Below are positions 38,630 to 47,783 of a DNA stretch of 64,000 nt, piece by piece. Origin of the DNA: Marinomonas flavescens (lineage in GTDB: Bacteria > Pseudomonadota > Gammaproteobacteria > Pseudomonadales > Marinomonadaceae); assembly GCF_004352835.1 (NCBI RefSeq), contig NZ_SJSB01000007.1, forward strand, positions 1 through 64,000, in the 5' to 3' direction. The stretch's first letter is position 1; each line of letters begins with the position of its first letter. The position numbers were made by a program, and so were the translations under genes. The notes below the pieces were generated by a model that was not told the origin of the DNA, made no database searches, and was given only the letters and a program-made list of their open reading frames with translations.

Positions 38630-39577
38630 CTACAAACCGTAAGACATCAGACGATTATAACGACGAGCCAAAAGCTCTTCTTCGGTTAAATCATCCATAC
38701 GACTCAATGCAGCCAGTAAATTTTCTTTTAGACTGTGTGCAATTTGTTCATGAGCAATATGCGCACCACCCATTGGCTCTTCAATAATGGTATCAACAAG
38801 ACCAAGTTCTTTAAGTCGTTGAGCAGTAATCCCCATTGCTTTAGCGGCATCTGACGCGCGCTCAGCACTCTTCCATAGTATAGAAGCACAGCCTTCTGGA
38901 GAAATAACAGAATAAGTTCCATATTGAAGCATCATTAATTCATCGCATACACCAATGGCTAACGCACCACCAGAACCACCTTCACCAATAACGGTAGAGA
39001 TGATTGGCGTTTTAAGACGAGACATAGCGGCAAGGTTAAAGGCAATTGCTTCACTCTGTCCACGCTCTTCTGCGCCAATGCCTGGATAAGCCCCAGGTGT
39101 GTCGATTAGAGTAATAATTGGTAATTTAAAACGCTCAGCGGTTTCCATCAGGCGTAATGCCTTACGGTAACCCTCTGGACGCGGCATACCAAAATTACGA
39201 AGTACTTTTTCTTTTACTTCACGGCCTTTTTGATGACCAATAATCATCACTGGACGACCTTCTAATCGAGCTATCCCGCCAACAATGGCGCGATCATCTG
39301 AATAATGACGGTCACCGTGCATCTCTTCGAAATCTGTAAAGGCGTGCTTGATATAATCAAGGGTATATGGACGTTTTGGGTGGCGTGCTAATTGTGACAC
39401 CTCCCAAGCACCTAGATTACTAAAAAGACTTTTTATAAGCGCTAATTTCTTGTCTTCTAGACGACTGATCTCATCGCTAATGTTGAGTTCATTGTCGTTG
39501 CCTACTAGACGCAATTCTTCTATTTTTTGTTCGAGTACAGCAATCGGCTGTTCGAATGGTAGATAATCTAAATTCAT
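38630..39577 (-). CDS. accA: acetyl-CoA carboxylase carboxyltransferase subunit alpha
   Basis: AccA (315 residues; E. coli 319) with AccD moves the carboxyl group from biotin to acetyl-CoA to give malonyl-CoA, the first step of fatty acid synthesis. [18 protein letters not shown] and [15 protein letters not shown] are signature blocks. It follows dnaE as in E. coli, with an intervening 114-nt gap that contains a palindrome (39616-39633). A terminator separates it from tilS. Confidence 0.97.
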   Translation of the reverse strand: MNLDYLPFEQPIAVLEQKIEELRLVGNDNELNISDEISRLEDKKLALIKSLFSNLGAWEVSQLARHPKRPYTLDYIKHAFTDFEEMHGDRHYSDDRAIVGGIARLEGRPVMIIGHQKGREVKEKVLRNFGMPRPEGYRKALRLMETAERFKLPIITLIDTPGAYPGIGAEERGQSEAIAFNLAAMSRLKTPIISTVIGEGGSGGALAIGVCDELMMLQYGTYSVISPEGCASILWKSAERASDAAKAMGITAQRLKELGLVDTIIEEPMGGAHIAHEQIAHSLKENLLAALSRMDDLTEEELLARRYNRLMSYGL

Positions 39578-39615
39578 GTTTAATTACACTGCTATTTGGT
39601 TGCCATCAAATACAA

Positions 39616-39633
39616 GGCAAAATACATTTTGCC
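39616..39633. promoter_or_regulatory. palindrome between dnaE and accA
   Basis: GGCAAAAT and ATTTTGCC, a perfect 8-bp dyad with a 2-nt centre, lie in the 114-nt gap before accA. It could be an operator for accA or a weak hairpin at the end of the dnaE message. Confidence 0.3.
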
Positions 39634-39691
39634 ATCTGCTCTGTCGACGCCGCTTCTCGCAACGCTATTTTGTACAAACTATAAAATGAGG

Positions 39692-42600
39692 CTAAGTATA
39701 CACTAGCTGAACATTTTGTTTACCGTATTGTTTCTGAAGTTCATGAATTAATTCGTCATTAGGTAAAATTTTCCAATTTGACCCTAGTCGAATATCACCA
39801 TGAGCTTGGTCTGTATCAAACCCAATAACTACATCACATCCGTTCCCTCGAAATGGTTCCATGTATTTTGCCAATTGCTGGATGGCCTTGGCAGTCACCG
39901 TTTCTTCACTCCATGTTATACGCAATGCTTCAACATATCGAACTCGTGCTTGTGGTATATCGAAAATATTCCGAGCGATGACTTTTTGGCCACCTCGGAA
40001 CTCATCAATATTTATCTCCCCTTCAACCACCACGACTTCATCTTTTACAATGACGCCTTTTAAGGCTTCGTAGCTATCGGGAAACACAGTCACTTCTATT
40101 CGTGCCGAACGATCATCCAACGTCACAAAGGCGATATTGCCACCTTTTTTACTTTTGGTAATTCGTAAATCCACGATCAACCCTGCCATCACCTGAGTGT
40201 CACCACGTTTTGGCTGCAAATCAACGATACGAGAACGCGCGAAACGACGAATTTCTTTTTCATATTCATCGATCGGATGACCCGTAACATAAAGACCTAA
40301 TGTGTCTTTTTCACCATCCAGACGCTGACGCCCAGACCACTCATGTTGAATACCAATTTCATCGTAAGCATTCTCTGTTGGTTCATCAACCGCGATACCA
40401 AACAAATCCATCATACCCGCATCTTTACTTTTTGCGGATTGATCTGCCCTTTTCAAGGCCCCATCAATCGATGCAAACAAGGTTGCTCGATTTGGTCCTA
40501 TGGTATCAAATGCTCCGGAACGCACTAGCGCCTCCATTACACGCTTATTAACTTTGCGCCCCACTCGCTGACAGAAGTCAAAAATATGCTCAAACGGTCC
40601 CTCTTTTCGCGCTTCAACAATCGCTTCAATTGGACCTTCGCCAACGCCTTTTATAGCGCCTAGACCGTAAACAATTTCACCGGCAGGTGTCACGGTAAAC
40701 TTATAAACAGACATATTTACGTTAGGCAATTCTAACGGTAGTTTCATCGAGCGACATTCTTCGATAAAAATAACGATCTTATCGGTATTCTGCATATCCG
40801 CCGATAATACAGCCGCCATAAATGGGGCTGGATAATGTCTTTTTAACCAAGCTGTTTGATAAGACACCAAGGCATACGCTGCCGAGTGAGATTTGTTAAA
40901 TCCATAGCCGGCAAATTTTTCCATCAAGTCAAAGATGTTACCGGATAATTCTTTGCTAACATTGTTTTTGAACGCGCCTTCCATAAAGATTAAGCGCTGC
41001 TCAGCCATAACTTCGGCTTTCTTCTTACCCATCGCTCGACGCAATAAATCGGCGCCACCTAACGAGAATTTCGCCAGCACCTGAGCAATTTGCATAACCT
41101 GCTCTTGGTACAAAATAATACCGTACGTTGGTTCCAGAACAGGAATCAGATCTTCATGTTGGTAATCAGGATGCGGGAAAGCCAATTCGGCTCGACCATG
41201 CTTACGGTTAATGAAATCGTCCACCATGCCAGAACCCAAAGGCCCCGGACGGAACAAGGCCACTAAGGCGATAATATCCTCAAAACGTGAGGGCAATAAC
41301 TTCTTGATCAACTCTTTCATACCACGGGATTCCAGCTGGAATACCGCTGTCGTTTCCGCTCGCTGCAACATGTCGTAAACGGATTTTTCTTCCAAATCGA
41401 TCAAGGCAATATCAAGTGGCGGCTTGCCTGCCAACTCATGGATCTGGTTAATGTTCTTAACCGCCCAATCCACTACCGTCAGCGTTTTCAACCCTAAAAA
41501 GTCGAACTTAACCAAGCCCGCTTCTTCTACATCGTTTTTATCGTATTGAGTCACCAAACCTGAGCCATCTTCTTCACAATACAAGGGTGAAAAATCGGTT
41601 AGTTTAGTTGGCGCGATTACTACACCACCAGCGTGCTTACCAAAGTTACGCACGACGCCTTCAAGAGAAAACGCCATTTCCATAATTTCGGCAGCATCCT
41701 CGTCTGCGGCTAAAAATTCAGGTAAAGCAGGTTCTTCCTCTAACGCTTTTTTAAGCGTCATGCCAATTTCAAAAGGAATCAGTTTAGAGAGTTTATCACC
41801 TAAACTATAAGGCTTACCTTGCACCCGTGCGACATCACGCACCACCGCTTTGGCCGCCATCGCACCAAACGTAATAATCTGAGAAACTGCATCACGCCCA
41901 TAGGTTCGAGACACATAATCGATTACCTTATCTCGGTTTTCCATACAAAAGTCGATATCGAAATCCGGCATAGAAACACGTTCAGGGTTCAAGAAACGTT
42001 CAAATAGTAAGTCGTATTCAAGAGGGTCCAAATCGGTAATTTTAAGCGCATAAGCGACTAAGGAACCCGCACCGGAACCTCGTCCTGGGCCGACTGGAAT
42101 ATCGTTATCTTTCGCCCATTGGATAAAGTCCATTACGATCAAAAAGTAACCGGGAAATCCCATTTGATTAATGATGTTCAGCTCAAAATCAAGTCGATCC
42201 CAGTATTCTTGTCGGCGTTTTTCAATACGCTCACCGTACTTATTAACCAAAAAGTTAAAGCGATCTTTAAGCCCGTCATAGGAGAGATTTTTGAAGAACT
42301 CATCCATCGTTAGACCATCAGGAACAGGAAAGTCCGGTAAGAAGTACTTACCAAGCAATACATCGACACTGCAACGTTTGGCAATTTCTACGGTATTCTC
42401 TAGCGCCTCTGGAATGTCCTCAAACAAGGCTTCCATTTCTTCTGCGGTTTTAAAATATTGCTCTTCAGAATACCGACGCTTACGACGCGGGTCATCTAAG
42501 GTAACGCCATCATGAATACAGACTCGCGCTTCATGAGCTTCAAAGTCCCCACGCTTTAGAAAACGCACATCATTGGTCGCTACAACAGGACACCCTAGTT

Positions 42601-43168
42601 CGGAAGCAATTGGAATAACGCCATGAATAAAACGTTCTTCCCCTGGTCGGCTTGTTCTCTGAAGTTCAACATAAAAACGATTAGGAAAAACCGACATCCA
42701 ATAAGCTAATTGCTGTTTCGCTTCATCTGGATGGCCTTTTTCTAGCAAGAGGCCGACATCACCTTGCCGAGCACCTGAAAGCGCAATAACATCTTCACTG
42801 TGTTCTTCAACCCATTGACGCTTAATAATTGGACGACCATCAACTTGCCCCAGTTGATAACCTTTAGAAATCACCTTAATGATATTTTTATAGCCTTCAT
42901 TTGACATAGCCAACAAAGTCAAACGAGAACGTTCTTCAACAACCTCGTTTGCTTCTAGCATCACATCAGCGCCACAAATAGGCTTAATCCCTTTATCCAT
43001 TGCGCCTTTATAAAAACGCACAAAACCACACAAATTATTTTCGTCGGTCATGGCTACAGCAGGCATCGAGAGGCTTTCGGTTGTATTTAATAAGCCTTTA
43101 ACTTTCACTAATCCATCGACTAAAGAAAATTCTGTATGAACCCGTAAATGGATAAACGATGTAGACAA
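39692..43168 (-). CDS. dnaE: DNA polymerase III subunit alpha
   Basis: DnaE (1158 residues; E. coli 1160) is the replicative DNA polymerase. The N-terminal PHP domain begins LRVHTEFSLVDG. The polymerase core has catalytic Asp in PDFDIDFCMENR, and GPGRGSGAGSLVAY, AGGVVIAPTKLTD and FNKSHSAAYAL are family blocks. A tandem helix-hairpin-helix and an OB fold (about 990-1070, GLIVDLRITKSKKGGNI) complete it. It starts 4 nt after rnhB, within the lpxB-rnhB-dnaE run. Confidence 0.98.
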   Translation of the reverse strand: MSTSFIHLRVHTEFSLVDGLVKVKGLLNTTESLSMPAVAMTDENNLCGFVRFYKGAMDKGIKPICGADVMLEANEVVEERSRLTLLAMSNEGYKNIIKVISKGYQLGQVDGRPIIKRQWVEEHSEDVIALSGARQGDVGLLLEKGHPDEAKQQLAYWMSVFPNRFYVELQRTSRPGEERFIHGVIPIASELGCPVVATNDVRFLKRGDFEAHEARVCIHDGVTLDDPRRKRRYSEEQYFKTAEEMEALFEDIPEALENTVEIAKRCSVDVLLGKYFLPDFPVPDGLTMDEFFKNLSYDGLKDRFNFLVNKYGERIEKRRQEYWDRLDFELNIINQMGFPGYFLIVMDFIQWAKDNDIPVGPGRGSGAGSLVAYALKITDLDPLEYDLLFERFLNPERVSMPDFDIDFCMENRDKVIDYVSRTYGRDAVSQIITFGAMAAKAVVRDVARVQGKPYSLGDKLSKLIPFEIGMTLKKALEEEPALPEFLAADEDAAEIMEMAFSLEGVVRNFGKHAGGVVIAPTKLTDFSPLYCEEDGSGLVTQYDKNDVEEAGLVKFDFLGLKTLTVVDWAVKNINQIHELAGKPPLDIALIDLEEKSVYDMLQRAETTAVFQLESRGMKELIKKLLPSRFEDIIALVALFRPGPLGSGMVDDFINRKHGRAELAFPHPDYQHEDLIPVLEPTYGIILYQEQVMQIAQVLAKFSLGGADLLRRAMGKKKAEVMAEQRLIFMEGAFKNNVSKELSGNIFDLMEKFAGYGFNKSHSAAYALVSYQTAWLKRHYPAPFMAAVLSADMQNTDKIVIFIEECRSMKLPLELPNVNMSVYKFTVTPAGEIVYGLGAIKGVGEGPIEAIVEARKEGPFEHIFDFCQRVGRKVNKRVMEALVRSGAFDTIGPNRATLFASIDGALKRADQSAKSKDAGMMDLFGIAVDEPTENAYDEIGIQHEWSGRQRLDGEKDTLGLYVTGHPIDEYEKEIRRFARSRIVDLQPKRGDTQVMAGLIVDLRITKSKKGGNIAFVTLDDRSARIEVTVFPDSYEALKGVIVKDEVVVVEGEINIDEFRGGQKVIARNIFDIPQARVRYVEALRITWSEETVTAKAIQQLAKYMEPFRGNGCDVVIGFDTDQAHGDIRLGSNWKILPNDELIHELQKQYGKQNVQLVYT

Positions 43169-43172
43169 AATA

Positions 43173-43775
43173 TTATCCTTCTAAAATTTTCTTCACAGGG
43201 CCGAAACTGCGCCTGTGGATAGGGGTAACGCCAAGCTCTTTTAGCGCGGCAAGATGCTGCACCGTAGGATAGCCTTTATGCTTTTCAAGGCCATAACCTG
43301 GATAGATTGCAGCCATTTTTACAATTTCATGATCTCTCGTCACTTTTGCCAAAATAGACGCGGCTGAGATCGCGGCATGACGAGCATCGCCTTTTACAAC
43401 CGCTTCAGCAGGACAAATCAAATCTTTAGGCACGCGATTTCCATCAATCAATGCATGCTCAGCCGGTACTGACAATTGATTCACGGCGCGACTCATCGCC
43501 AACATACTGGCATGGAGAATATTTAACTGCTCAATTTCTTCTACGCTGGCACTGGCGATGGCGTAAGCAAGGGCTTTTTCTTTAATTTCAATAAATAGTG
43601 CTTCACGCTTCTTTTCCGATAATTTTTTAGAATCTGCCAAGCCTTTAATAGGCTGCTTAGGATCTAAAATAACCGCAGCAGCAACCACACTGCCAGCTAA
43701 CGGGCCTCGTCCTGCTTCATCTGCCCCAGCAATAAGATCACCAAAGTAGAGAGTACTTACAAAGGGTTCCATCAA
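43173..43775 (-). CDS. rnhB: ribonuclease HII
   Basis: RnhB (200 residues; E. coli 198) cuts RNA in RNA-DNA hybrids, chiefly single ribonucleotides in DNA. The metal-binding motif [12 protein letters not shown] is at residues 17-28, and the third acidic residue lies in [19 protein letters not shown]. It overlaps lpxB by 4 nt (ATGA) and is followed by dnaE after 4 nt, the same order as in E. coli. Confidence 0.97.
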   Translation of the reverse strand: MMEPFVSTLYFGDLIAGADEAGRGPLAGSVVAAAVILDPKQPIKGLADSKKLSEKKREALFIEIKEKALAYAIASASVEEIEQLNILHASMLAMSRAVNQLSVPAEHALIDGNRVPKDLICPAEAVVKGDARHAAISAASILAKVTRDHEIVKMAAIYPGYGLEKHKGYPTVQHLAALKELGVTPIHRRSFGPVKKILEG

Positions 43776-44920
43776 TTCAATTTCCCTTCGACAAGATCTA
43801 CCACTGCTTGAGCGGCCGTTTCACCCGCATTTTTACGCAGCATCAGATGCAGCTCTTTATAGTGCTTTTGAATATTCTGGTCGCCGAGGAATGACTGCCA
43901 AGTTTGCAGTAAACGACGACTTAAATTATCGGGGGTGGCTTGATCCTGAATAAGCTCTGGCACTAACGCATCATTGGCTAACAAATTGGGCAGTGATACA
44001 TAGGGAACTTTTAGCATTCTTGACATAATGGCGTAAGTTAACGCACTAAATCGATAAGCCACTACCATCGGGCGCTTAACCAGCATCGCCTCTAGAGCGG
44101 CGGTTCCAGACGCCAATAAAATAGCATCACTTGCCGCCATGACGATACGTGACTGACCATCAACCACAACAGCCTCGGTATTGGCTTCATGAAGCAAGGT
44201 CTCAATCTGCTGCCTACGCTCTTGATTCGCCGCCGGTATTAAAAAAGTAGCATTAGGCTGTTGTTGCTTTATGAGTTTCATTGTTTCAATAAATAATGGG
44301 GCTAACTTACCCACTTCACCAGCCCTTGAGCCTGGCAATATAGCAAACACTGGCCCATTCAATTCAGGAAGATGTAACTGAACTCTCGCTTCTTGAGCGT
44401 TGCTTTCAAGGGGGATGTCATCAGCCAAGGTATGACCGACACACACAACTGGAATCTTATGTTCATGATAAATTGGCAGTTCAAATGGGAACAGCGCCAA
44501 CATCAGATCTACAGATTTTTTAATTTTGAAAATACGTTTTTGACGCCAAGCCCAAACAGAAGGACTAACGTAATGAACTGTTTTGATTCCTGACTCTTTT
44601 AGTTTTTTTTCTAGAGGGATATTAAAATCTGGAGAGTCTATTCCGATAAATGCTGTTGGTGGATTTTTAAGGCAAGCCTGATACAGTTGTTTACGTATTC
44701 CTAAAAGCTCACGCAGCCGCCCCAACACCTCAACCAATCCCATCACAGAAAGTCGATCCATAGGCACAATACTTTTCAAGCCTTGAGCTTGCATCAATGG
44801 CCCACCAATACCTTCAAAGGTCGCTTCTGGTTGCAAAATTTTAAGATGCGCAATCAGACTAGCACCAAGAATGTCGCCTGATGCCTCTCCCGCTACTATT
44901 ACATACCGTGTCAACGCCAT
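43772..44920 (-). CDS. lpxB: lipid-A-disaccharide synthase
   Basis: LpxB (382 residues; E. coli 382) joins lipid X to UDP-diacylglucosamine. Recognisable parts are [39 protein letters not shown] and LPGSRAGEV. It is a peripheral inner-membrane glycosyltransferase in the Raetz pathway. A strong terminator lies between lpxA and this gene, so it probably has its own promoter within about 75 nt of its start, or depends on readthrough. It overlaps rnhB. Confidence 0.97.
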   Translation of the reverse strand: MALTRYVIVAGEASGDILGASLIAHLKILQPEATFEGIGGPLMQAQGLKSIVPMDRLSVMGLVEVLGRLRELLGIRKQLYQACLKNPPTAFIGIDSPDFNIPLEKKLKESGIKTVHYVSPSVWAWRQKRIFKIKKSVDLMLALFPFELPIYHEHKIPVVCVGHTLADDIPLESNAQEARVQLHLPELNGPVFAILPGSRAGEVGKLAPLFIETMKLIKQQQPNATFLIPAANQERRQQIETLLHEANTEAVVVDGQSRIVMAASDAILLASGTAALEAMLVKRPMVVAYRFSALTYAIMSRMLKVPYVSLPNLLANDALVPELIQDQATPDNLSRRLLQTWQSFLGDQNIQKHYKELHLMLRKNAGETAAQAVVDLVEGKLN

Positions 44921-44943
44921 TCAATTTCTTCCATATAAATAAT

Positions 44944-44970
44944 AAAAACCCCGAATGAATCCGGGGTTTT
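44944..44970 (-). terminator. terminator between lpxA and lpxB
   Basis: AAAACCCCG and CGGGGTTTT form a nine-pair stem with an 8-nt loop, followed on the minus strand by a T run. It lies 27 nt past the lpxA stop, and A/T arms suggest it works both ways. Confidence 0.87.
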
Positions 44971-44996
44971 CTTTCACAATATCTAGCAAGCAATGT

Positions 44997-45773
44997 TTAA
45001 CGAACAATGCCGCGCTTAGAGCGCCGGATAGACAAAACAAAGTCAATTACTTCTGGAATGTCATAGATAGCATCATTTTCAAGCTCCTTTAACGCATATT
45101 CTAAAGTCATTCCCTTTAGATATACCGTTTTGTATGCCTTACGAAGCGCTTTAATAACAGCTAAGGGAACGCCTCTACGACGCATTCCTTCGAAATTCAT
45201 TCCATGCGCTTTAGCTGGACTACCAGAGACCATCATAAACTGTGGAACATCTTTCGCCACCATCGAACCCATACCACACATACTGTATGAGTTTACTTGG
45301 CAGAACTGGTGAATTCCGGTGTAACCACCCAATATAACAAAATCTCCCACTGTTACATGACCCGCTAAGGCAGCGTAATTTGCGAAGATATTGTTATTGC
45401 CAACGACACAGTCGTGACCGGTATGGGTACTTGCCATAAACAAGTTATGATCACCAATCTGAGTTATACCATTATCTTGTATCGTGCCACGATGAATCGT
45501 CGCATTCTCACGGATAATATTATAATCCCCTATGATGAGCTTTGTTGGTTCACCTTTATACTTTTTGTCTTGATTTGCCTCACCAACTGAAGCAAATTGA
45601 TAAATTTCATTATGGCTACCAATGGTCGTATGACCATTAATAACCACATGAGATTTAATAACGCTACCCGCGCCAATCTTTACATTCGGCCCAATAACAG
45701 AAAAAGGTCCCACTTCAACGCTGGAATCCAGTTCTGCTTTTGGGTCAACTAAAGCTGTAGGGTGTATCGTCAC
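44997..45773 (-). CDS. lpxA: UDP-N-acetylglucosamine acyltransferase
   Basis: LpxA (258 residues; E. coli 262) adds the first 3-hydroxyacyl chain to UDP-GlcNAc, the first step of lipid A synthesis. It is a left-handed beta-helix of hexapeptide repeats (HPTALVDPKAELDSS onward); the catalytic His lies in TTIGSHNEIYQFASVG or HTGHDCVVG. I choose a GTG start at 45773, sharing its G with the fabZ TAG stop (TAGTG), with AGGAAGG before it. The upstream in-frame ATG lies inside fabZ. This fabZ-lpxA coupling is common in the family. Confidence 0.95.
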   Translation of the reverse strand: MTIHPTALVDPKAELDSSVEVGPFSVIGPNVKIGAGSVIKSHVVINGHTTIGSHNEIYQFASVGEANQDKKYKGEPTKLIIGDYNIIRENATIHRGTIQDNGITQIGDHNLFMASTHTGHDCVVGNNNIFANYAALAGHVTVGDFVILGGYTGIHQFCQVNSYSMCGMGSMVAKDVPQFMMVSGSPAKAHGMNFEGMRRRGVPLAVIKALRKAYKTVYLKGMTLEYALKELENDAIYDIPEVIDFVLSIRRSKRGIVR

Positions 45774-46213
45774 TATACCTTCCTGTCTGCACACATGATT
45801 GTTGCTGAACATGCAAGCTCGCCATCAACGCTTGCTCTACACTCGAATTTCCAGATACCACGTTTCTCGGTGATAATCTTAGCTTCTAATTGTAGTCTAT
45901 CACCAGGCACAACGGGACGTTTAAATCGCGCTTTATCGGCACCAACAAAGTAATAAATAGAACCATCTTCTGGGGTTTTACCCATGGTTTTAAAACCTAG
46001 CACACCTGCAGCCTGTGCCATTGCTTCAATAATCAGAACACCTGGCATAACTGGATAGTTAGGAAAATGTCCGGTGAAGAAGGGTTCATTCACTGTTACG
46101 TTTTTATAAGCGACAATAGAATCATTTAGATTAATCTCAATAACTCGATCTACTAGTAAAAATGGGTACCTATGGGGTAAGTATTTACGGATTTCATTTA
46201 CGTCCATAATCAT
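45773..46213 (-). CDS. fabZ: 3-hydroxyacyl-ACP dehydratase
   Basis: FabZ (146 residues) removes water from 3-hydroxyacyl-ACP in fatty acid elongation and competes with LpxA and LpxD for the same substrate, so its place between them is meaningful. The hot-dog fold motif [13 protein letters not shown], then the active-site His and Glu in [20 protein letters not shown], are clear. Two candidate Met codons lie at the start (MIMDV), and either is possible. It starts 6 nt after lpxD. Confidence 0.97.
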   Translation of the reverse strand: MIMDVNEIRKYLPHRYPFLLVDRVIEINLNDSIVAYKNVTVNEPFFTGHFPNYPVMPGVLIIEAMAQAAGVLGFKTMGKTPEDGSIYYFVGADKARFKRPVVPGDRLQLEAKIITEKRGIWKFECRASVDGELACSATIMCADRKV

Positions 46214-46219
46214 TTAGCA

Positions 46220-47251
46220 TCAACCTTCTGTTAAAAGCTTATTAACTTGCTGTTCCAGTTTTGAGATTTGTTTTGCCATATCATCGATTCTTCTTAGTCT
46301 TGCCGCCGAACGTCGCCATTTATCCGTTGGCTCTAATCCTGTTCCAGAGGAATACGATCCCTCCTTAAGAATTGACTTACTTACCAAACTCATTGCTGTT
46401 ATATGTACACAGTCTGCTATTTTTAAATGGCCAACTATGCCAACGCCTCCTGCAATAGTACAGAAAGAGCCTATTTTAGTGCTGCCAGCAATCGCCGCAC
46501 AGCCTGCAATTGCGGTATTATCCCCAATTACAACGTTATGAGCAATTTGAACCTGGTTATCGATTTTAACACCATCACCGATTTTTGTATTCTCAATAGC
46601 ACCACGGTCAATGGTGGTGTTTGCACCAATTTCTACTCGATTGCCGATTTCCACAGAACCAAGTTGATTGATTTTTTCCCATCCCTTTTTCGTCGGCGCA
46701 AAGCCAAAGCCATCAGCGCCAATTACTACACCACTATGAATAATACAATCCGCACCAATTGAAACATCATGATAGAGGGTTACATTAGGATAGATATGGC
46801 ATTTGCTTCCAATTCGAACACCACGGCCAATAACGCATCCTGCTCCAATCACACAGCCATCTTCAATCACAGCATCAGCATCGATCACCACATTGGGTGC
46901 AATAATAACATTTTCTGCAATAGTAGCGTCTTTAGAGATCACACAACTTACATTTACCCCTTCCCACTGTTGAAAAGTAGGAACGAATAAATGAGATAAC
47001 GCGGCAAAAGCTAAATAAGGATTTTTTACGATAATGGCATTTTCTACTGCCAATGAAAGCTCATCGTCCTTAACAAGCACAGCGCCTAGTGTCGTAGAAG
47101 CCAGTTGACTCTGATATTTTGGATTCGCCAAGAAACCTATTTGGTTTGGCGTCCCGCTTTCAAGCGTCCCTAGCCCTTCAACTCTTAAGTCGGGGTCTCC
47201 TTTTACTCTACCCTCAACCTTCTTTGCTAACTGGGCTAGAGTATAATCCAT
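46220..47251 (-). CDS. lpxD: UDP-3-O-acylglucosamine N-acyltransferase
   Basis: LpxD (343 residues; E. coli 341) adds the second 3-hydroxyacyl chain to the lipid A precursor. The N-terminal domain (about 1-95) is followed by a left-handed beta-helix of hexapeptide repeats (about 100-310) and a C-terminal helix. The catalytic His is probably in VQIAHNVVIGD. It starts 3 nt after skp and is followed by fabZ and lpxA, the standard order. Confidence 0.97.
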   Translation of the reverse strand: MDYTLAQLAKKVEGRVKGDPDLRVEGLGTLESGTPNQIGFLANPKYQSQLASTTLGAVLVKDDELSLAVENAIIVKNPYLAFAALSHLFVPTFQQWEGVNVSCVISKDATIAENVIIAPNVVIDADAVIEDGCVIGAGCVIGRGVRIGSKCHIYPNVTLYHDVSIGADCIIHSGVVIGADGFGFAPTKKGWEKINQLGSVEIGNRVEIGANTTIDRGAIENTKIGDGVKIDNQVQIAHNVVIGDNTAIAGCAAIAGSTKIGSFCTIAGGVGIVGHLKIADCVHITAMSLVSKSILKEGSYSSGTGLEPTDKWRRSAARLRRIDDMAKQISKLEQQVNKLLTEG

Positions 47252-47254
47252 GTT

Positions 47255-47749
47255 TTACTTACCTTTATTAATACGATCGATCAATTCTTTTGTAATGTCT
47301 GTATCGGCCTTGGCATAAACAACGGTCTCTCTATTTAAAACCAAGTCTAACTTACGCTCTTTAATGATTTCTTTTAACGCCACTTCCCCTTTTGGGGTTA
47401 GCGAGTTAATTAATTTTTGCTCTAATTGTTTTGCTTGGCGCTGCATACCAGCCGCCATATTTCGCACTTGCCCCTCACGCTGAGCAAAAGCAATACGACG
47501 CTTTTTTAAATCTTCTGGGCTTAATGTAAGTTCGTCACGCTTCAGGTCATTAGCCATCTGCTTCAACTCACCTTGCTCTTTCTTTAGCCTAGCATCCATC
47601 GCTGCAACTTGTTTCTTGGGCTCTACTGCTGCTTTTTGACCGACGTTGCTTTGCATTAAAGCGGCGCGAAAATCGACAACAGCGACTTCACTTGCGTGCA
47701 CGCTGCCGATTAACAATAGCCCTACAAGAGCGCCTAATAAGTTTTTCAT
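47255..47749 (-). CDS. skp: Skp/OmpH periplasmic chaperone
   Basis: Skp (164 residues; E. coli 161) holds unfolded outer-membrane proteins in the periplasm. A signal peptide (about 1-19, LLGALVGLLLIGSVHA) leads into the OmpH domain: a small beta part (EVAVVDFRAALM) and a long helical coiled coil (about 45-125) that forms the trimer tentacles. It is encoded between bamA and lpxD as in E. coli, with which it is co-transcribed. Confidence 0.93.
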   Translation of the reverse strand: MKNLLGALVGLLLIGSVHASEVAVVDFRAALMQSNVGQKAAVEPKKQVAAMDARLKKEQGELKQMANDLKRDELTLSPEDLKKRRIAFAQREGQVRNMAAGMQRQAKQLEQKLINSLTPKGEVALKEIIKERKLDLVLNRETVVYAKADTDITKELIDRINKGK

Positions 47750-47783
47750 GTATGTTCTCCTTGTTATGCGTTCTTAAACCAGC

